The notes under the pieces were generated by a model. That model searched no databases, was not told the origin of the DNA, and was given only the letters and a program-made list of their open reading frames with translations. A DNA stretch of 64,000 nt from Channallabes apus (lineage: Eukaryota; Chordata; Actinopteri; Siluriformes; Clariidae): the NCBI GenBank assembly GCA_030522415.1, contig CM060106.1, forward strand, positions 29,947,485 through 30,011,484, given 5' to 3'. Both the position numbers and the translations under genes were made by a program. Positions 1 through 10,983 of the stretch are shown one piece after another. Each line of letters opens with the position of its first letter. Positions within the stretch are counted from its first letter, which is position 1.

Positions 1-687
1 ACCACCATATTTGACAGTGGGGATGGTGTGTTCAGAGTGATGTGCAGTGTTAGTTTTCCGCCACACATTCATTCATTCATTCATTCATTCATTCATCTTC
101 TATACCGCTTTATCCTGTATTTAGGGTCGCGGGGACCTGGAGCCTATCTCAGGAGACTCTGGGCACGAGGCAGGGTACACCCTGGACAGCGTGCCAATCC
201 TCCGCCACACATACAGTACGTTTTTCATTTTGGCCAAAAAGTTCCATTTTGGTCTCATCTGACCAGAGCACCTTCTTCCACATGTTTGCTGTTCAAACGG
301 GACTTCTTATGGTTTTCTGTTAACAATGGCTTTCTTCTTGCCACTCTTCCATAAAGGCCAACGTTGTGCAGTGCACGACTAATAGTTGTCCTATGTACAG
401 ATTCCCCCACCTGAGCTGTAGAGCTCTGCAGCTCATCCAGAGTCACCATGGGCCTCTTGGCTGCGTTTCTGATCAGCGCTCTCCTTGTTTGGCCTGTGAG
501 TTTAGGTGGACAGCCTTGTCTTGGTAGGTTTACAGTTGTGCCATACTACTTCCATTTCTGAATGATCGCTTGAACAGTGGCTCTGTGGGATGTTCAAGGC
601 TTTGGAAATCTTTTTGTAACCTAAGCCTGCTTTAAATTTCTCAATAACTTTATCCCTGACCTGTCTGGTGTGTTCTTTGGACTTCAT
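1..687 (-). pseudogene. Tc1-like transposase remnant (broken)
   Basis: The reading frame starts with an ATG at 687 and encodes the N-terminal helix-turn-helix region (KKISKALNIPQS). One frameshift just after that motif moves the coding sequence into another frame, where MVTLDELQSS and HRTTISRALHNVGLYGR follow between 449 and 255. A SINE at 69-200 then splits it. The aspartate and glutamate motifs of the catalytic core would lie mostly beyond the left edge. The frameshift and the insertion together make this copy non-functional. The family cuts and pastes DNA at TA dinucleotides using a DDE/D nuclease. Confidence 0.85.
57..212 (-). mobile_element. 5'-truncated V-SINE inside a Tc1-like element, with target duplication
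   Basis: Only the last ~130 bp of the SINE are present (body 69-200), starting on this strand with an ATTC-repeat tail. A 12-bp direct repeat, tccgccacacat, flanks it at 57-68 and 201-212. The same string occurs once at the matching place in the intact Tc1-like copy near 22990-23001. This confirms a retroposition event that is younger than the transposon. Confidence 0.92.
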
Positions 688-1032
688 GGTGTTGTTGCTC
701 CCAATATTCTCTTAGACAACCTCTGAGGCCATCACAGAGCAGCTGTATTTGTACTGACATTAGATTACACACAGGTGCTCTCTATTTAGTCATTAGCACT
801 CATCAGGCAATGTCTATGGGCAACTGACTGCACTCAGACCAAAGGGGGCTAAATAATTATGCACACCCCACTTTGCAGTTATTTATTTGTAAAAAATGTT
901 TGCAATTTTCGTTCCACTTCTCACGTGTACACCACTTTGTATTGGTCTTTTACGTGGAATTCCAATGAAATTGATTCATGTTTGTGGCTGTAATGTGACA
1001 AAATGTGGAAAAGAATACTTTTGCAAGCCACT

Positions 1033-1499
1033 ATATATATATATACACTGTAGATCAGCTGTGAATCAACACCAATAGAACATGAAAGCATGCCCCTAAT
1101 TGGCTGTAATGTAACCTGAGCTGAGTGAGTGCACAGTATCCACCCGAGCAGTGCTATTTGCAGGGCGGACGACGTGCGAACAAGAGCATGTGTTCGCCTT
1201 CTCAGTTCCACCCAGTTTTTCCCAACCTGACGATTGTAGTGTGACTACTCATGGTCTGCCACTTATTTATTTAGTGCGTACTGTAAGGTTCCTGTATCAT
1301 TCCAGCATGTGTTTCCTCAGCCCATGTGAAGGCTTATTAAAGATGAATAGCCCTGGCTTGGATGGTAGAGTTGTTTTAGAAGCGAGCCAGCTCCGTTAAG
1401 GTGTTGTTGAACCTGTCAGACTCATTTTGTCTCTTCTGTCTGCTACCTCTTGGGAAACCTTGTACGTATTTGTCAACATATTTGGTAGTAGTATTCAAT
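1033..1499. other. no recognised feature
   Basis: A short TA microsatellite lies at the element boundary. The rest is apparently single-copy sequence in which I see no exon-like signal. Confidence 0.4.
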
Positions 1500-1858
1500 T
1501 CAAATCTTTTCTTTCCGTGTTTCCTCCGAACCGCGTGACGTCAGCCGGCCGCATCTTTTCGAATTGCTTGCTCACGCACCATTAGGGGCAGAATAACACA
1601 CTCGGAGGAAAGCGCTAGCCGCTCCTCCCGTGTGCGCGAGCTCACAGACGCCCCTGATTGGCTGTAGAGCCGTGATTAATGTGGGAGTGCAAGTACCTCT
1701 CATCTCTCCCCCTGAGAGAGCTCGGCCAATCAGCTCTCTCTGTGCCTCCGGCTGTGAGAGGAAAACAACATCACCCGGGGTTCGAACCAGCGATCTCCGG
1801 ATGATAGGGCGAGCGCTTTACCACTGCGCCACTCGGAGGCCCCATCAAATCTTTTCTT
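1500..1858 (-). mobile_element. tRNA-derived SINE (GC-rich body), full length with TSD
   Basis: Read on the minus strand it begins with a tRNA-like head: an A-box region in gagtggcgcagtggtaaagc and a B box ggttcgaacccc. A GC-rich body of about 250 bp follows. The element body is 1514-1844. It is flanked by a perfect 14-bp direct repeat, tcaaatcttttctt, at 1500-1513 and 1845-1858. The head differs from the V-SINE heads elsewhere in the window, so this is a separate family. It is a SINE and not a tRNA gene, because of the long body and the duplication. Confidence 0.88.
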
Positions 1859-1984
1859 ATCAATTTCATAGAGGTGTGGTGATGATCATTTGTGGCTTTT
1901 GCACAGGTAAACGTTTGAGAAAAGAAAAGCGTGGAGATCTTAGAGGACATGTCACCAGTAGCTGCAACAAGACATCTTCCTTAC

Positions 1985-2284
1985 CGAATCATCGTCTACA
2001 CCACTTCATCCTGTACATTGCAGCGGGCCTGGAACCCGCAGCTCAGGAGACTTAGTGCACAAGGCAGGGTACACCCTGAATCAGGTGCCAATCCACTGCA
2101 GGGCACCGAGCCTCACGCACTATGGGGCAATTTAGGAACGTCAATTAGTCTAATCTCCTTGTTTTCTGATTGTTGGAGGGAACCCATCAAGCACGGGGAA
2201 CACATGCACATAGACCCGAGATGGGAATCGAACCCGAGACCCTGGAGATGCAAGGTAACAGTTCTAACCTGTCACCATGATGCT
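1985..2284 (-). mobile_element. degraded V-SINE
   Basis: The copy contains the LINE-like tail (cttcatcctgtac), the central V-domain in diverged form, and a tRNA-like B box (gggaatcgaaccc on this strand). It has many substitutions and small deletions, and I find no clear target duplication. It is an old copy. Confidence 0.85.
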
Positions 2285-4516
2285 GGAACAAGAATGTACA
2301 TTCAATGTACATAATTGTTAGTATTTTATTATACTGTACATAGTCAGTTCAACTACTCATGTGGTCTGTTTCAGAAGTTGCCTAGGTAGGGAGCATTTGG
2401 GTCTACCCCTGTGGAGGAAAGGTCATGGAGAAGGTGAGGCATTGTTGCATGTGGTCTTCTTGAGAAAGGCAGTGTCTGACAAGTTCTCTGTATAAATGTG
2501 AAGGAAATGGGTAAGTTTTTTTTGAGGCATTAGGATATGTGTATACTTTGGGTCATTTATTCATGATACTGTAGGTCTATCAATCTTTCTATGTGATCAC
2601 TAAGGATGGATTAATTTAAACAGAAACAAATGAAATTGTCAGTTTAGTATTAAAGATATAAGACAGAAAGACAGACAGAGAGGGAGGGAGAGACAGAAAG
2701 AGGACCAGTTTTCCATGGTACTGTGAGTGGTTCCATGATTTATTACAATATGATCCCAAGCTGCAGTGCTAAATGTAGGAGCTAGAGATCATGTGCCTCT
2801 CTCCATCATTCACTCATTTGTTCAAGGAAGTGATGAGACCCTAAAACAAGCTGTCTGTTTTTGTCCTCAGCCCTGAAAAGCACAAAGCCAGTAAGCTTGG
2901 CTTTCAAGTTATATAGCTCAGCTCATAACATGTCTTCAGGAATCCACCAACCTACAGTATCAATGTCTCTCCCTCACACGAGTCACATGTTCTTCTATTT
3001 TCCACATTCATTTGTGCAGGAGGTGGAGGAGGGGAGCATTGGAAAGGGATCGCAAAAACGTTTCTCGGGTTTATCCTCTACTCTTTGATGTCTGCGGTGT
3101 CAGGTTCAGCAGATGTGGGCCGTGATGAGAAATTATGATATTTGGACACAGACAGGAATTTTTTTTAGCCATCTCTTATTACATATACATCCCAACCTAT
3201 ATCTGGTTTACGACATTCCCATGCCAAAATCCACTTGGCTGAAAATAGCAAGCGTTTACCAGTGGCATCGCTGTGGTTGAACATGACCTCCATGGAACAA
3301 GAGAACATTTTTGGACAAGTAGAGATCGCTCCATGCTGTATGTTAAACATTCATGAAAACCTGTGAAAATCTAAAAAGATGTTGGGTCCTACGAGTTCTG
3401 AACAATGAGATGAAAAGATTTCACTGGCATTACATGTGTCTACCTTCATCTACGAGAAATGCTGTTGAGATGAAGAGGTCAGATCAGAATTTTTTTTTGA
3501 TGGGTGGAAGATTTTTCGAACATAAAGGGAAACTGTTTTCATACACGACTGTCCCATCAACTGTCCATGTCCATGACTGTCACATCATGTTGTTTCACCT
3601 GGCTTTTGCTTGGCATAATCAGAAACCGGCTATCATGCTCAGGCAGATTTATTGGTAGTCAGTGGATCATCCCATAGCAACACGAATATTGCATGCTTTA
3701 GATGTTTCGATGTGAGTCAAATCACAGATTTCAGATGTAGAATCTCATTTGGTCCATATTAGATGTATTTGAGCTATTTGAACCAACAACCATCTGTAAA
3801 GTTTTCCAATAGTGTGTGAACTTTTCCTCTATGCCTGTATTCTTTAAAACAACCCCCCTCATCACTCTTCCTCATTCCTTATATGGTAATACTCCTTATA
3901 GCCTGTGTCCAGATGAATATTCATACAAATGGTATATAACGGTCTTCGGGTCGCTATATGACTTATGACTTCCATGTTGGTGACTTTTGCTCTTTTGATG
4001 TACGGTACAGAACATACTTGACAGGGCACCTGTATATTTTTTGCTGATAATAAACAGAGAACTTCAGACACATCATGCATGTGTGTGTGTTTGTCCCTTT
4101 TGCTCGATGTGTGTCGAGGCGTGGCAGATGCATCAAGCAATGTTTCATCCTTAACCCCATCCAAAAAAAATTTATGTGGCGGGGGCCTTAGGCAAAATCC
4201 CACACATTTTTAGACAAGGTGAGAAAGCAGTAATGAATAATGAATGGAGGAAGAAGAAAAAGATAATAATTTTATGTATTATGTCAAACCCTTCAATGGG
4301 GCTAATGATTTGTCAGACGCAGCGCCACAAGGCATCTACATTATCATTGGTTTTCATTAGTGTGGCGAAGTCAGTATTCTCCCTTATTCATAAATTATGC
4401 AGCAAAGTCTTCTTTTCATCTGACAACAACTTACAACGCTGTCTGCTAATGTAATGTGAGTGATGATTTGCCAAGCGCAGTGTTTAAGAAACCTCATGCA
4501 CAGAGGGAGCCCCGTT

Positions 4517-4550
<34 letters not shown>

Positions 4551-5222
4551 CTGATACACTGTTCTAGGTCATGTGGGTAAAAATCTGTAGCAACAATTTA
4601 GCAATGAAACCTTTTTTTTTTTCTTCTTTTTTTTCTTTCACCCGTGCATCTGAAATGCTCCAGTATGTGAAGCAGTGGAATCAGTCTAATGTGGTTTCAC
4701 TCATGTTTCCCTGGATTGCCCTGAAATCAATAGGAAAGAAGAGAGAAATTAAGCTGCGTACTGAGCTATTCATTTTTTTGCAGCAGAAATGAAAATGAGT
4801 CATTTGAGCACTGACAGAATTTGTCTTTTAAACTCCTAGGCAATGGCTGCTGAATAGCTTTTCATTAGTGGAGAAATAAGTGAAGAGAGACTCTTTGTTG
4901 GAGAAGATAAGCGATTGAGGAGCTCTTTCAGAGGTTATAGACATTTAGGGGTGACTGAAGCTAGAGACGGATAAGAAACATTCATTCATAGGAAAAGAAG
5001 ATGCTTATTTTATTCAGGAGTGATATTCTGGGAAAATGGGTGATTTTAGTACAGCACTGTACTAAGGTTCTTGCTGTAGAAAATGTTCTTCCACTCCGGT
5101 CTTTAACTTCATTTGTATATAGCAACATTATACTGTATATGTTCTTTGGTTCATAGCTTTCCTAAGATAGTCAATATTTCATTCTGTAAGGGAAAAAAAC
5201 CTCAATAATAATTATAATAGTG
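2285..5222. other. no recognised gene; presumed intron
   Basis: AT-rich sequence with a purine-rich stretch at about 2655-2700, a CAT repeat near 4520-4550 and poly-T runs. I see no exon with convincing splice sites and no repeat family I can name. Confidence 0.4.
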
Positions 5223-5272
5223 GGTAGTTTAAATGTATAAGAATTACATATTTCTTATACATTTAAACTACC
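5223..5272. repeat. perfect 19-bp inverted repeat (hairpin)
   Basis: The arms at 5223-5241 and 5254-5272 are exact reverse complements and are separated by 12 bp. They are AT-rich (ggtagtttaaatgtataag). I see no longer terminal repeats around them. Confidence 0.85.
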
Positions 5273-5530
5273 ATCTGTAAAATGCTACTTAAATCCTCTT
5301 CACTTTGTCCCTCCGGTGGAACCCAACAACGTTGAACCCTACAACAAAAATTTCATACACGCTTCAGACATAGTTCCAAGTATTAACCCTTTAGAACATC
5401 TGAAATCATAAAAAAAAAATAAAAATCAAGCTACTAATGTCCCTAAACATAGGTTATTATTGGCTTCCTGGTCTGACTACTTTGTTTTCATTAGTATACA
5501 GTACACACACCAAACCCATATTATGTACAG

Positions 5531-5860
5531 TACGAGGGGCGTTCAGGTCATCCCTGCCGAGGTGGCTCGGAGCCCATTGCAGATGTTCCCCTGAACATTC
5601 AGCACGTGAAATACCTGATCCTTGAAAATCAATACATAACTTGTCACTAACTGGCGGAAGAGACGTGTCTGTCTGTGGGAACTGTACACACACTCATTTA
5701 CAAACACTACTCGCACATTCCAGGACCTCAGCTGGGAGTTACAGTGATATTCCCCGTACAGACCTGACCTCGGTCCGAGCCATTTCCACATGTGTGGGCC
5801 ATTAAAGGAGTTCTTGGGAGGCCATCGTTTCAGACATGAAGGAGGCAGTCTGATTATGAT
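5531..5860 (+). pseudogene. mariner-type transposase fossil
   Basis: The left end contains cgaggggcgttca, typical of a mariner terminal repeat. Near 5705-5850 the + strand in broken frames gives LRWEL, then a Y/P-rich stretch, then GPLKEFLGGHRF. This matches the mariner transposase region around the third catalytic aspartate (usual form SPDLAPSDYHLFGPLK). Much of the middle is missing or too diverged to read. It is an ancient, inactive copy. Confidence 0.65.
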
Positions 5861-6429
5861 TCGGGTATTTGAGCACTAGTGAAATGCTGGAATAAGTGCA
5901 TTTGTCTAGCAGGGGAGTCTATAAAGAAATAAATGTACTCTTATGGTATAGCTGAACAATCAAAAGTCCCTGTTTGACTTGAACATCCATATACACCAAC
6001 ATAGAGGAAAGTAATATGATTCCATTAAAGATTCCAGCACATTAAAGTTTTTTTTTTTTTTGGTTTGTACGTCATTAAACCTTAACTCTTACAATTCAAT
6101 TTCATAAGACGTTTGCTGGGTGTTTTGGTGGTCATTCCCAGGATATTCGATACAGCATAACAAATCAATCTGATTTTATGTCTCAGCAGTTATAATCTCT
6201 TAGAGCTTTTATTGAAAGAAACGAGTGCATCACAACGTTTAGTTATTTTTAGATTGTTCTTTTTGTAATGCATTAATGTTTAGAGTCGTCTAAAAAGATG
6301 TTGGGATCTACTGTATTATGGACAAGAAACATAATTGTAAGGAACTAATGTTATGAAGCCATCCTTGCATTCAAGACGTATGCATGTTGATTATACATTT
6401 TGTCGTTTACATTTTTTTCCTTTTTTTAT
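5861..6429. other. no recognised feature
   Basis: AT-rich sequence with poly-T runs. I see nothing in it that I can name. Confidence 0.4.
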
Positions 6430-6816
6430 ACAAAATCTTTCATTCATTCATTCATCTTCTGTACCGCTTCATCCTCTATTCAGGGTCGCGGGGGACCTGG
6501 AGCCCATCCCAGGAGACTTCGGGCACTAGGCGGGGTACACCCTGGACAGGGTGCCAATCCATCGCAGGGCACACACACACACGCACATTCACACACTACG
6601 GTCAATTTGGGAACGCCAATTAGCCTAACCTGCATATCTTTGGACTGTGGGAGGAAACCGGAGTACCCGGAGGAAACCCACCAAGCACGGGGAGAACATG
6701 CAAACTCCATGCACACAGAGACGGGAATCGAGCCTGGCCGGGGAATCGAACCCAGACCCTGGAGGTGCAAGGCGACGGTGCTAACCACTACACCACCGTG
6801 CCGCCACAAAATCTTT
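6430..6816 (-). mobile_element. full-length V-SINE with TSD
   Basis: On the minus strand this has the full layout: tRNA-like head (ggcggcacggtggtgtagtg, then a B box), the conserved V-SINE central domain (gtgggtttcctccgggtact), a LINE-like tail and ATTC-type repeats. The body is 6441-6805. An 11-bp direct repeat, acaaaatcttt, flanks it at 6430-6440 and 6806-6816. There is an extra copy of the B-box-proximal phrase (gaatcgagcctggccgggg then gaatcgaaccc), which also appears in some other copies here and may mark a subfamily. Confidence 0.95.
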
Positions 6817-8620
6817 ATCCCATTCAACAAAAAAGAGATGCCGTTTTCTAATCCTTTGACTGTGTTTCATCATGTGTCACCCATCAGGCTGTCTATGGCC
6901 TGATAAGAATGCATTTGTTATACATTTTTCGGCATGGTTAAACTCAAGTTAAAATAGACCACTTTCTTTACATCCTTGCACGCAGACGAAAAGCAAAAAG
7001 TAAAGAGATAAAATGTATGCAACCATTATTCATGCATCATTCATTCATTTATTGAAGTTAGAATAGGGTTTACATACTTAACATTTCATTGACTTTGCTT
7101 TGGTAGCATTAAGATCAACTTTCCAAGACATTCTCAATGTTTCCTTGGAATTTAAATTGATACTTCTATACATGCTTAGTAATGAAAACAAATAAAAGGA
7201 AACAAATTGTAGTAATGTGTCTATTTAGGGTGTCTATTTACTTCTTCCATGTTTTTATATATCCGAGCATATTATTCTGCAGAGAGTGTGTGAGATACGT
7301 TCTTGTACTCATCCAATGGTTTGTGGCCCATTCGGAAAATCAGGTAAGACATAGGGAGAGCACAAAGGGGACGTTGGGAGATTGCGAGAGTGAAAATGAG
7401 CTTGGTTTGAGGGATTGCTTAGCCCTGAGATTAGCTCGGTTAATATGCTAATGAGGTATGAACGAGGATCTGGTCATAGAGGGAGTCAGCCGTGTCTCTG
7501 TTTCCTCTTATCTCTTCCTCACAAACCCTTTTCAGCATGATGGACCTCAGGCCTGAGCACCAGAATAGAACACTTCAAAGAGCCTGGATGCGTGTTTAGG
7601 GTTCCACTGGGAATATCGCTCTATGGATTCAGAGTGAAATGTCTGACATCAAACCTGCGTCAATGAGACGGCAGATCAAACGAGATGACACCAGTTTGGT
7701 GCCATTCCTGTTGACTGTGCACTGGATCTTTATTCGCACTTTTTCCTTACTTGCTCTCCTTGGCCATGTGTATCTATATTCTGTTTGTATGCAGTCTTTC
7801 TTTGCATTCTTTTTATCCTCTTCTTTATACAGTTTTGTCTGTCACTTTAATATCAGTGTTTGCATGGAAATAATTACTGTTTGCTACTTTGTTCCTATTT
7901 TTTTGCTCTCTCTCTCTTAATTTATCTCACTATTTTTATCACCTTTCTTAATACCGTTTTATTCTGGTATTTTCCTGATATTTATTTGATTTTTTCTCTG
8001 TTCCTCTCATTCCTGTTCTCTATGTTTTGCATCCAAAGTATGATTTCGACAGCAAAAGGTTTCCAGACATGCCTGCTGGAGCATAATTGAAAAAGCTATG
8101 GTAGATTGGCATGAATAAGCAATCTCTGTCAAAATCACAGACATAAATCATGTTGTTTTATCATAGTGTATGCGCATTTAAATATAAATGCATTCTCAAT
8201 GGTTTGACCCGGTGTTTCCTAGTTTTGACTCTTGTATAATATGGTTTGCGATTATGGTTCCTGCCTTTCTGTGTATTGAAACTACCTAAAACGCTCATAA
8301 TTATCCACACACACACACACACACACATGGGTTTATCTCTTTTTTTCAGCCTATTTATGGCATAGACACCGATTTGGGTCAGGTGTTTGTTCCATTATTT
8401 ATGAGCCACCCCAAATGTGATGCATGTGTATAAAAATGGCTGCAACTTCTGGATGCTTAATGTCACTTTCTTTGTCAAATTCCTTGAATTAAAGCTGAAA
8501 ATGTTGACTTTGCTTGCTAAATGCCAAAACTTTCTGAAAAAACATAAATTTTTTCTAACATTTATGGACCTGACTATATATTATATCAAATTCCAACAAC
8601 ACTAAAACCACAGAAATCCT
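6817..8620. other. no recognised gene; pyrimidine-rich stretch and CA repeat
   Basis: The interval 7780-8035 is strongly pyrimidine-rich on the + strand (long T/C runs). A CA dinucleotide repeat sits at 8306-8327. Short open frames here are hydrophobic only because of T-rich codons. I see no exon. Confidence 0.4.
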
Positions 8621-8766
8621 AGGGTAGCTCAGTGTATGGTCAGGGGTAGTCAGTGGTTATGGAGTTGAACAACAGATCCAAAAGGTCCAAGGTTCAAACC
8701 CCAGCACCATCAAGTTGTGCCCTTGAGCAAGGCCCTTAACCCTAACCTGCTCAGAAGTAGAATGCC
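8621..8766 (+). mobile_element. tRNA-derived SINE fragment (second family)
   Basis: The head has gggtagctcagt and, further on, a B box ggttcaaacccc. It is followed by ttgagcaaggcccttaaccc, the hallmark of a common fish tRNA-SINE. The 3' tail (the gtcgctctggataag type) is missing. It lies 180 bp from a second copy in the opposite orientation. Confidence 0.75.
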
Positions 8767-8942
8767 ATATCGTTTGCGATAATAATCAAGATAATAATGA
8801 CTATACTGTACCTTGGCTCTCTATGTAAAACTAATCCTGCCCATGTAGGTCTTACGCATGTACGTGACTATGTGTATGTGACTTCTGCTTGCTTTCTTTT
8901 TTATTATTCTCTGTAATGGACTCTGGGTTTCTTTTTATTTTA

Positions 8943-9146
8943 TTTACATTTAGGCATTTGGCAGACTCTCTTATCCTGAGCGACTTACATTTTTTATTTA
9001 TTTTTTAATCTCATTACACATCTGAGCAGTTGAGGGCCTTGCTCAAGGGCCCAACAGTGGCAACTTTGGTTTGGTGGTTGTGGGGTTTGAACCTGGGATC
9101 TTCCGAACCGTAATCCAACGCCTTAACCACTGAGCTACTCCTGGAC
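8943..9146 (-). mobile_element. tRNA-derived SINE, near full length
   Basis: On the minus strand it reads gtagctcagtggttaaggcg, then B box ggttcaaacccc, then ttgagcaaggccctcaac. It ends in gtcgctcaggataag and tctgccaaatgcctaaatg, the usual LINE-like tail of this family. I could not settle a target duplication. It is a SINE rather than a tRNA gene because of this tail. Confidence 0.88.
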
Positions 9147-10278
9147 GGTTTTATCATTCTTTGGGAGTTGTCTCTTGACCCTCTATGTACTATTATCTCT
9201 TTTTTGCTGCTTTTCCGCCGTTATTTCCTCCGAACGTTTTTTTTTTTTGCTCACAACCTCTCTTGGCTGCTTTTTTCTTCTCTTATTATTCCCTACCTTT
9301 TGCTCCCCCTAGTTATCTTATTTATATTCACACAATATTGCTTCATTGTGGTATTTATCCTAAGCCCATCTGTCAGTACATGTATCTTTATCTAAAAAAA
9401 AGTCATGTTTTATTCTTAGTTCACCTGTTCTTATTTTTCACCTTTATTCAATCCTTTTTTTTTTTTTTTTTTTAATATAGAAATCCTTGTTATTTCATGG
9501 CCGCATTGTTCTCCTTGTCCCTGTCTACCCTCTTAAAGTGTTAAAGGCACGGCGTATGATGGCCGACACGGGAGGGGGTACAGTCGTGTTGGGGTGGTGA
9601 GGCGAGGTGGAGGACACATTTTAAGGGGCTTTGGGGTGATGTTAGTGAATCTGACCTCCAGCTGTGATCTCGAGTGAGGCTCATTTCACCCCTGAGCACA
9701 CTCTCTGCAGCACTAACAAAGAACGACCTGATCACACACACATACCTCTTCATCTCCTTCCCTCACAGTAATGCAGAAATGTGAGGTTAGCATGGATGGT
9801 ATACATTCCATACGTTATAAGATGCTAATCAGTAGTTTGATCGTCTGATTGTGATCTGGAATTAATACTGTTTTGTAACGGTTGAGACATGGTGAGGTAC
9901 GGCTGTCCTTTACAACACGTCACAGGGAACACTGTGCCCTCTCTGTTTCCGTGGTAACAAGGCAGATCCTTATCATAGGACTCTTCTTCCTGCAGGCCAA
10001 ATCACCCCAACACACACACACGCTTAACACACCACACACAGGATGTGTAAATCGCATGACTACACATGCCTCTCTGATCTGCACCTAATGGAGCTTTGTG
10101 TTACGCGTTCAAGTAAACACAGTGTCACAGCCGTGACCTTCTGCCCCTCTTTTAGTCTAAGAGTGTTATAAAATATAATAAGTCAATGATAGAGTCCCTA
10201 TTCAGGAATTATAATGGTATCAGCATTCTTGTAAACACAGATCTGCTTAGCCTAATGTGGACCTTTGTTCTGTTGTAG
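9147..10278. other. intronic sequence upstream of the mtss2 exons
   Basis: Poly-T and A runs at 9236-9250 and 9456-9473, then mixed sequence up to the splice acceptor at 10277-10278. I looked for the preceding mtss2 exon on the + strand here and upstream and did not find it. Confidence 0.5.
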
Positions 10279-10340
10279 TGTTCATATCCGGTCTGGGAGG
10301 ACTTCAGTGCCAAGGCTACCAAGCTGCATGCCCAGCTCCG
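10279..10340 (+). CDS. mtss2: MTSS2 (MTSS1-like) coding exon, I-BAR domain, first of two
   Basis: This 62-bp exon follows an acceptor (ttctgttgtag) and ends at a strong donor (CGgtgagtg). It starts in phase 0 and encodes CSYPVWEDFSAKATKLHAQL plus two bases of an arginine codon. The SYPVWEDF...K..KL..QLR pattern is the N-terminal helix region of the IMD/I-BAR domain of the metastasis suppressor MTSS family. These proteins bind PI(4,5)P2-rich membranes, induce outward protrusions and link to actin. KATKLH fits MTSS2 (MTSS1L) better than MTSS1, which to my knowledge has KAGKLQSQLR. The first residue, Cys, is unusual because Gly or Ser is expected. The initiator exon lies upstream and outside what I can see. 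This is only part of a gene. Confidence 0.9.
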
Positions 10341-10448
10341 GTGAGTGCCATGCCATCTATTCCCGTCATTACAGAACAAGGCTTATTATTGCTCGCTGAG
10401 GAAAGACAAAGTCATTATTTCATGCACTTTCTTTCTCTTCTTTCTTAG
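10341..10448 (+). other. mtss2: short mtss2 intron (108 bp, GT-AG)
   Basis: It starts gtgagtgcc and ends with a pyrimidine-rich tract and acceptor, tttctttctcttctttcttag. It interrupts an arginine codon after its second base (cg|a). Its small size contrasts with the flanking introns, which must be at least 10 kb upstream and, if the next exon is truly absent, over 50 kb downstream. Confidence 0.88.
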
Positions 10449-10522
10449 AACCACCGTGCTTGCAGCAGTGGCTTTTCTGGATGCATTTCAAAAGGTGGCA
10501 GACATGGCAACCAACACGCGAG
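10449..10522 (+). CDS. mtss2: MTSS2 (MTSS1-like) coding exon, I-BAR domain, second of two
   Basis: This 74-bp exon completes the split arginine codon and encodes TTVLAAVAFLDAFQKVADMA followed by TNTR. It ends with one base of a glycine codon before the donor gtagga. This is one of the most conserved parts of the I-BAR domain. LAAVAF matches MTSS2, while MTSS1 has VAAAAF to my knowledge, which supports the MTSS2 assignment. Both exon phases agree with the reading frame across the 108-bp intron. The next exon (…GSALTRMCMRHRSIE… region) was not found downstream in this window. The frame is intact, with no stop or frameshift, so I take the gene to be functional. Confidence 0.92.
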
Positions 10523-10754
10523 GTAGGATCGTGTGTCATGTATGTATGTATATCTGGAGTGGTGTGCATTCCTAAGAGTTAGGTCTTATAGAAAGACAGT
10601 CTCTGTGGCTATACCCTGCCATAACATTATAATATTGAGTAGGTCCACTAGAATTTGCCACCAAAACAGTAATGACTGCAACCTGGGAACATCCAGTACA
10701 GTTTGGTTCTTGTCACAGTAGTTACGTTTTCAATATCTTGTTACAATGGTTTTT

Positions 10755-10980
10755 GGAAGTGGGTGGGATATACTGTATTACGCAGCAAGTGAACCTCTTT
10801 TTTCAACTGTGGTTGATGTGCTGGAAGGAGAAAAAATGGGCAACGTAAGGATTTGAGTGACTTTGACAAGGTCCAAAGACGGGCCCGTGTAGTCCGATCC
10901 AATAGAAGCACTAGTGTTGATCAAATTGATGCTGGTTGTGATAGAAAGGTGTCAGAACACCTTTGCTATTTGTAGAAATT
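10755..10980 (+). pseudogene. Tc1-like transposase fossil (N-terminal part)
   Basis: In broken frames the + strand has an ATG followed by codons resembling KRKDLSDFDK, a frequent Tc1-like transposase start (MGKRKDLSEFDKG). Later sequence resembles the NAGSDRKVSEH motif. The stretch between is deleted relative to the family and the frame does not stay open. It lies 230 bp downstream of the second mtss2 exon. Confidence 0.6.
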
Positions 10981-10983
10981 GGG

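Larger units (their letters stand above)
1..1032 (-). mobile_element. Tc1/mariner-like DNA transposon, left part outside window
   Basis: This sequence closely matches the fuller element at 22266-23829, from the transposase catalytic half through the N-terminal half to the far terminal inverted repeat. The right end reads gcaagccact followed by a TA-rich run, which fits insertion at TA. The terminal repeat lacks about 11 bp near position 1014 that the other copy has. A truncated V-SINE interrupts the transposase region at 69-200. The start of the element lies before position 1. Confidence 0.88.

Noticed and set aside
1630..2055. A 141-codon + strand frame
   Set aside because: It lies across a tRNA-derived SINE and a V-SINE on the opposite strand, with no splice or conservation evidence.
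6400..6903. A 167-codon + strand frame and its relatives over other V-SINEs
   Set aside because: The same peptide words (GNLGTPISLTCISLDCGRKP and similar) recur at every V-SINE. They are translations of the SINE core.
7639..8090. Hydrophobic frames suggesting a membrane protein
   Set aside because: The composition follows from T-rich pyrimidine tracts; no homology, splice sites or start context.
9105..9146. tRNA gene candidate
   Set aside because: The A and B boxes belong to a SINE head; a SINE body and tail follow and no tRNA cloverleaf can be completed. The same applies to the heads at 1780-1842, 20585 and 57360-57427.
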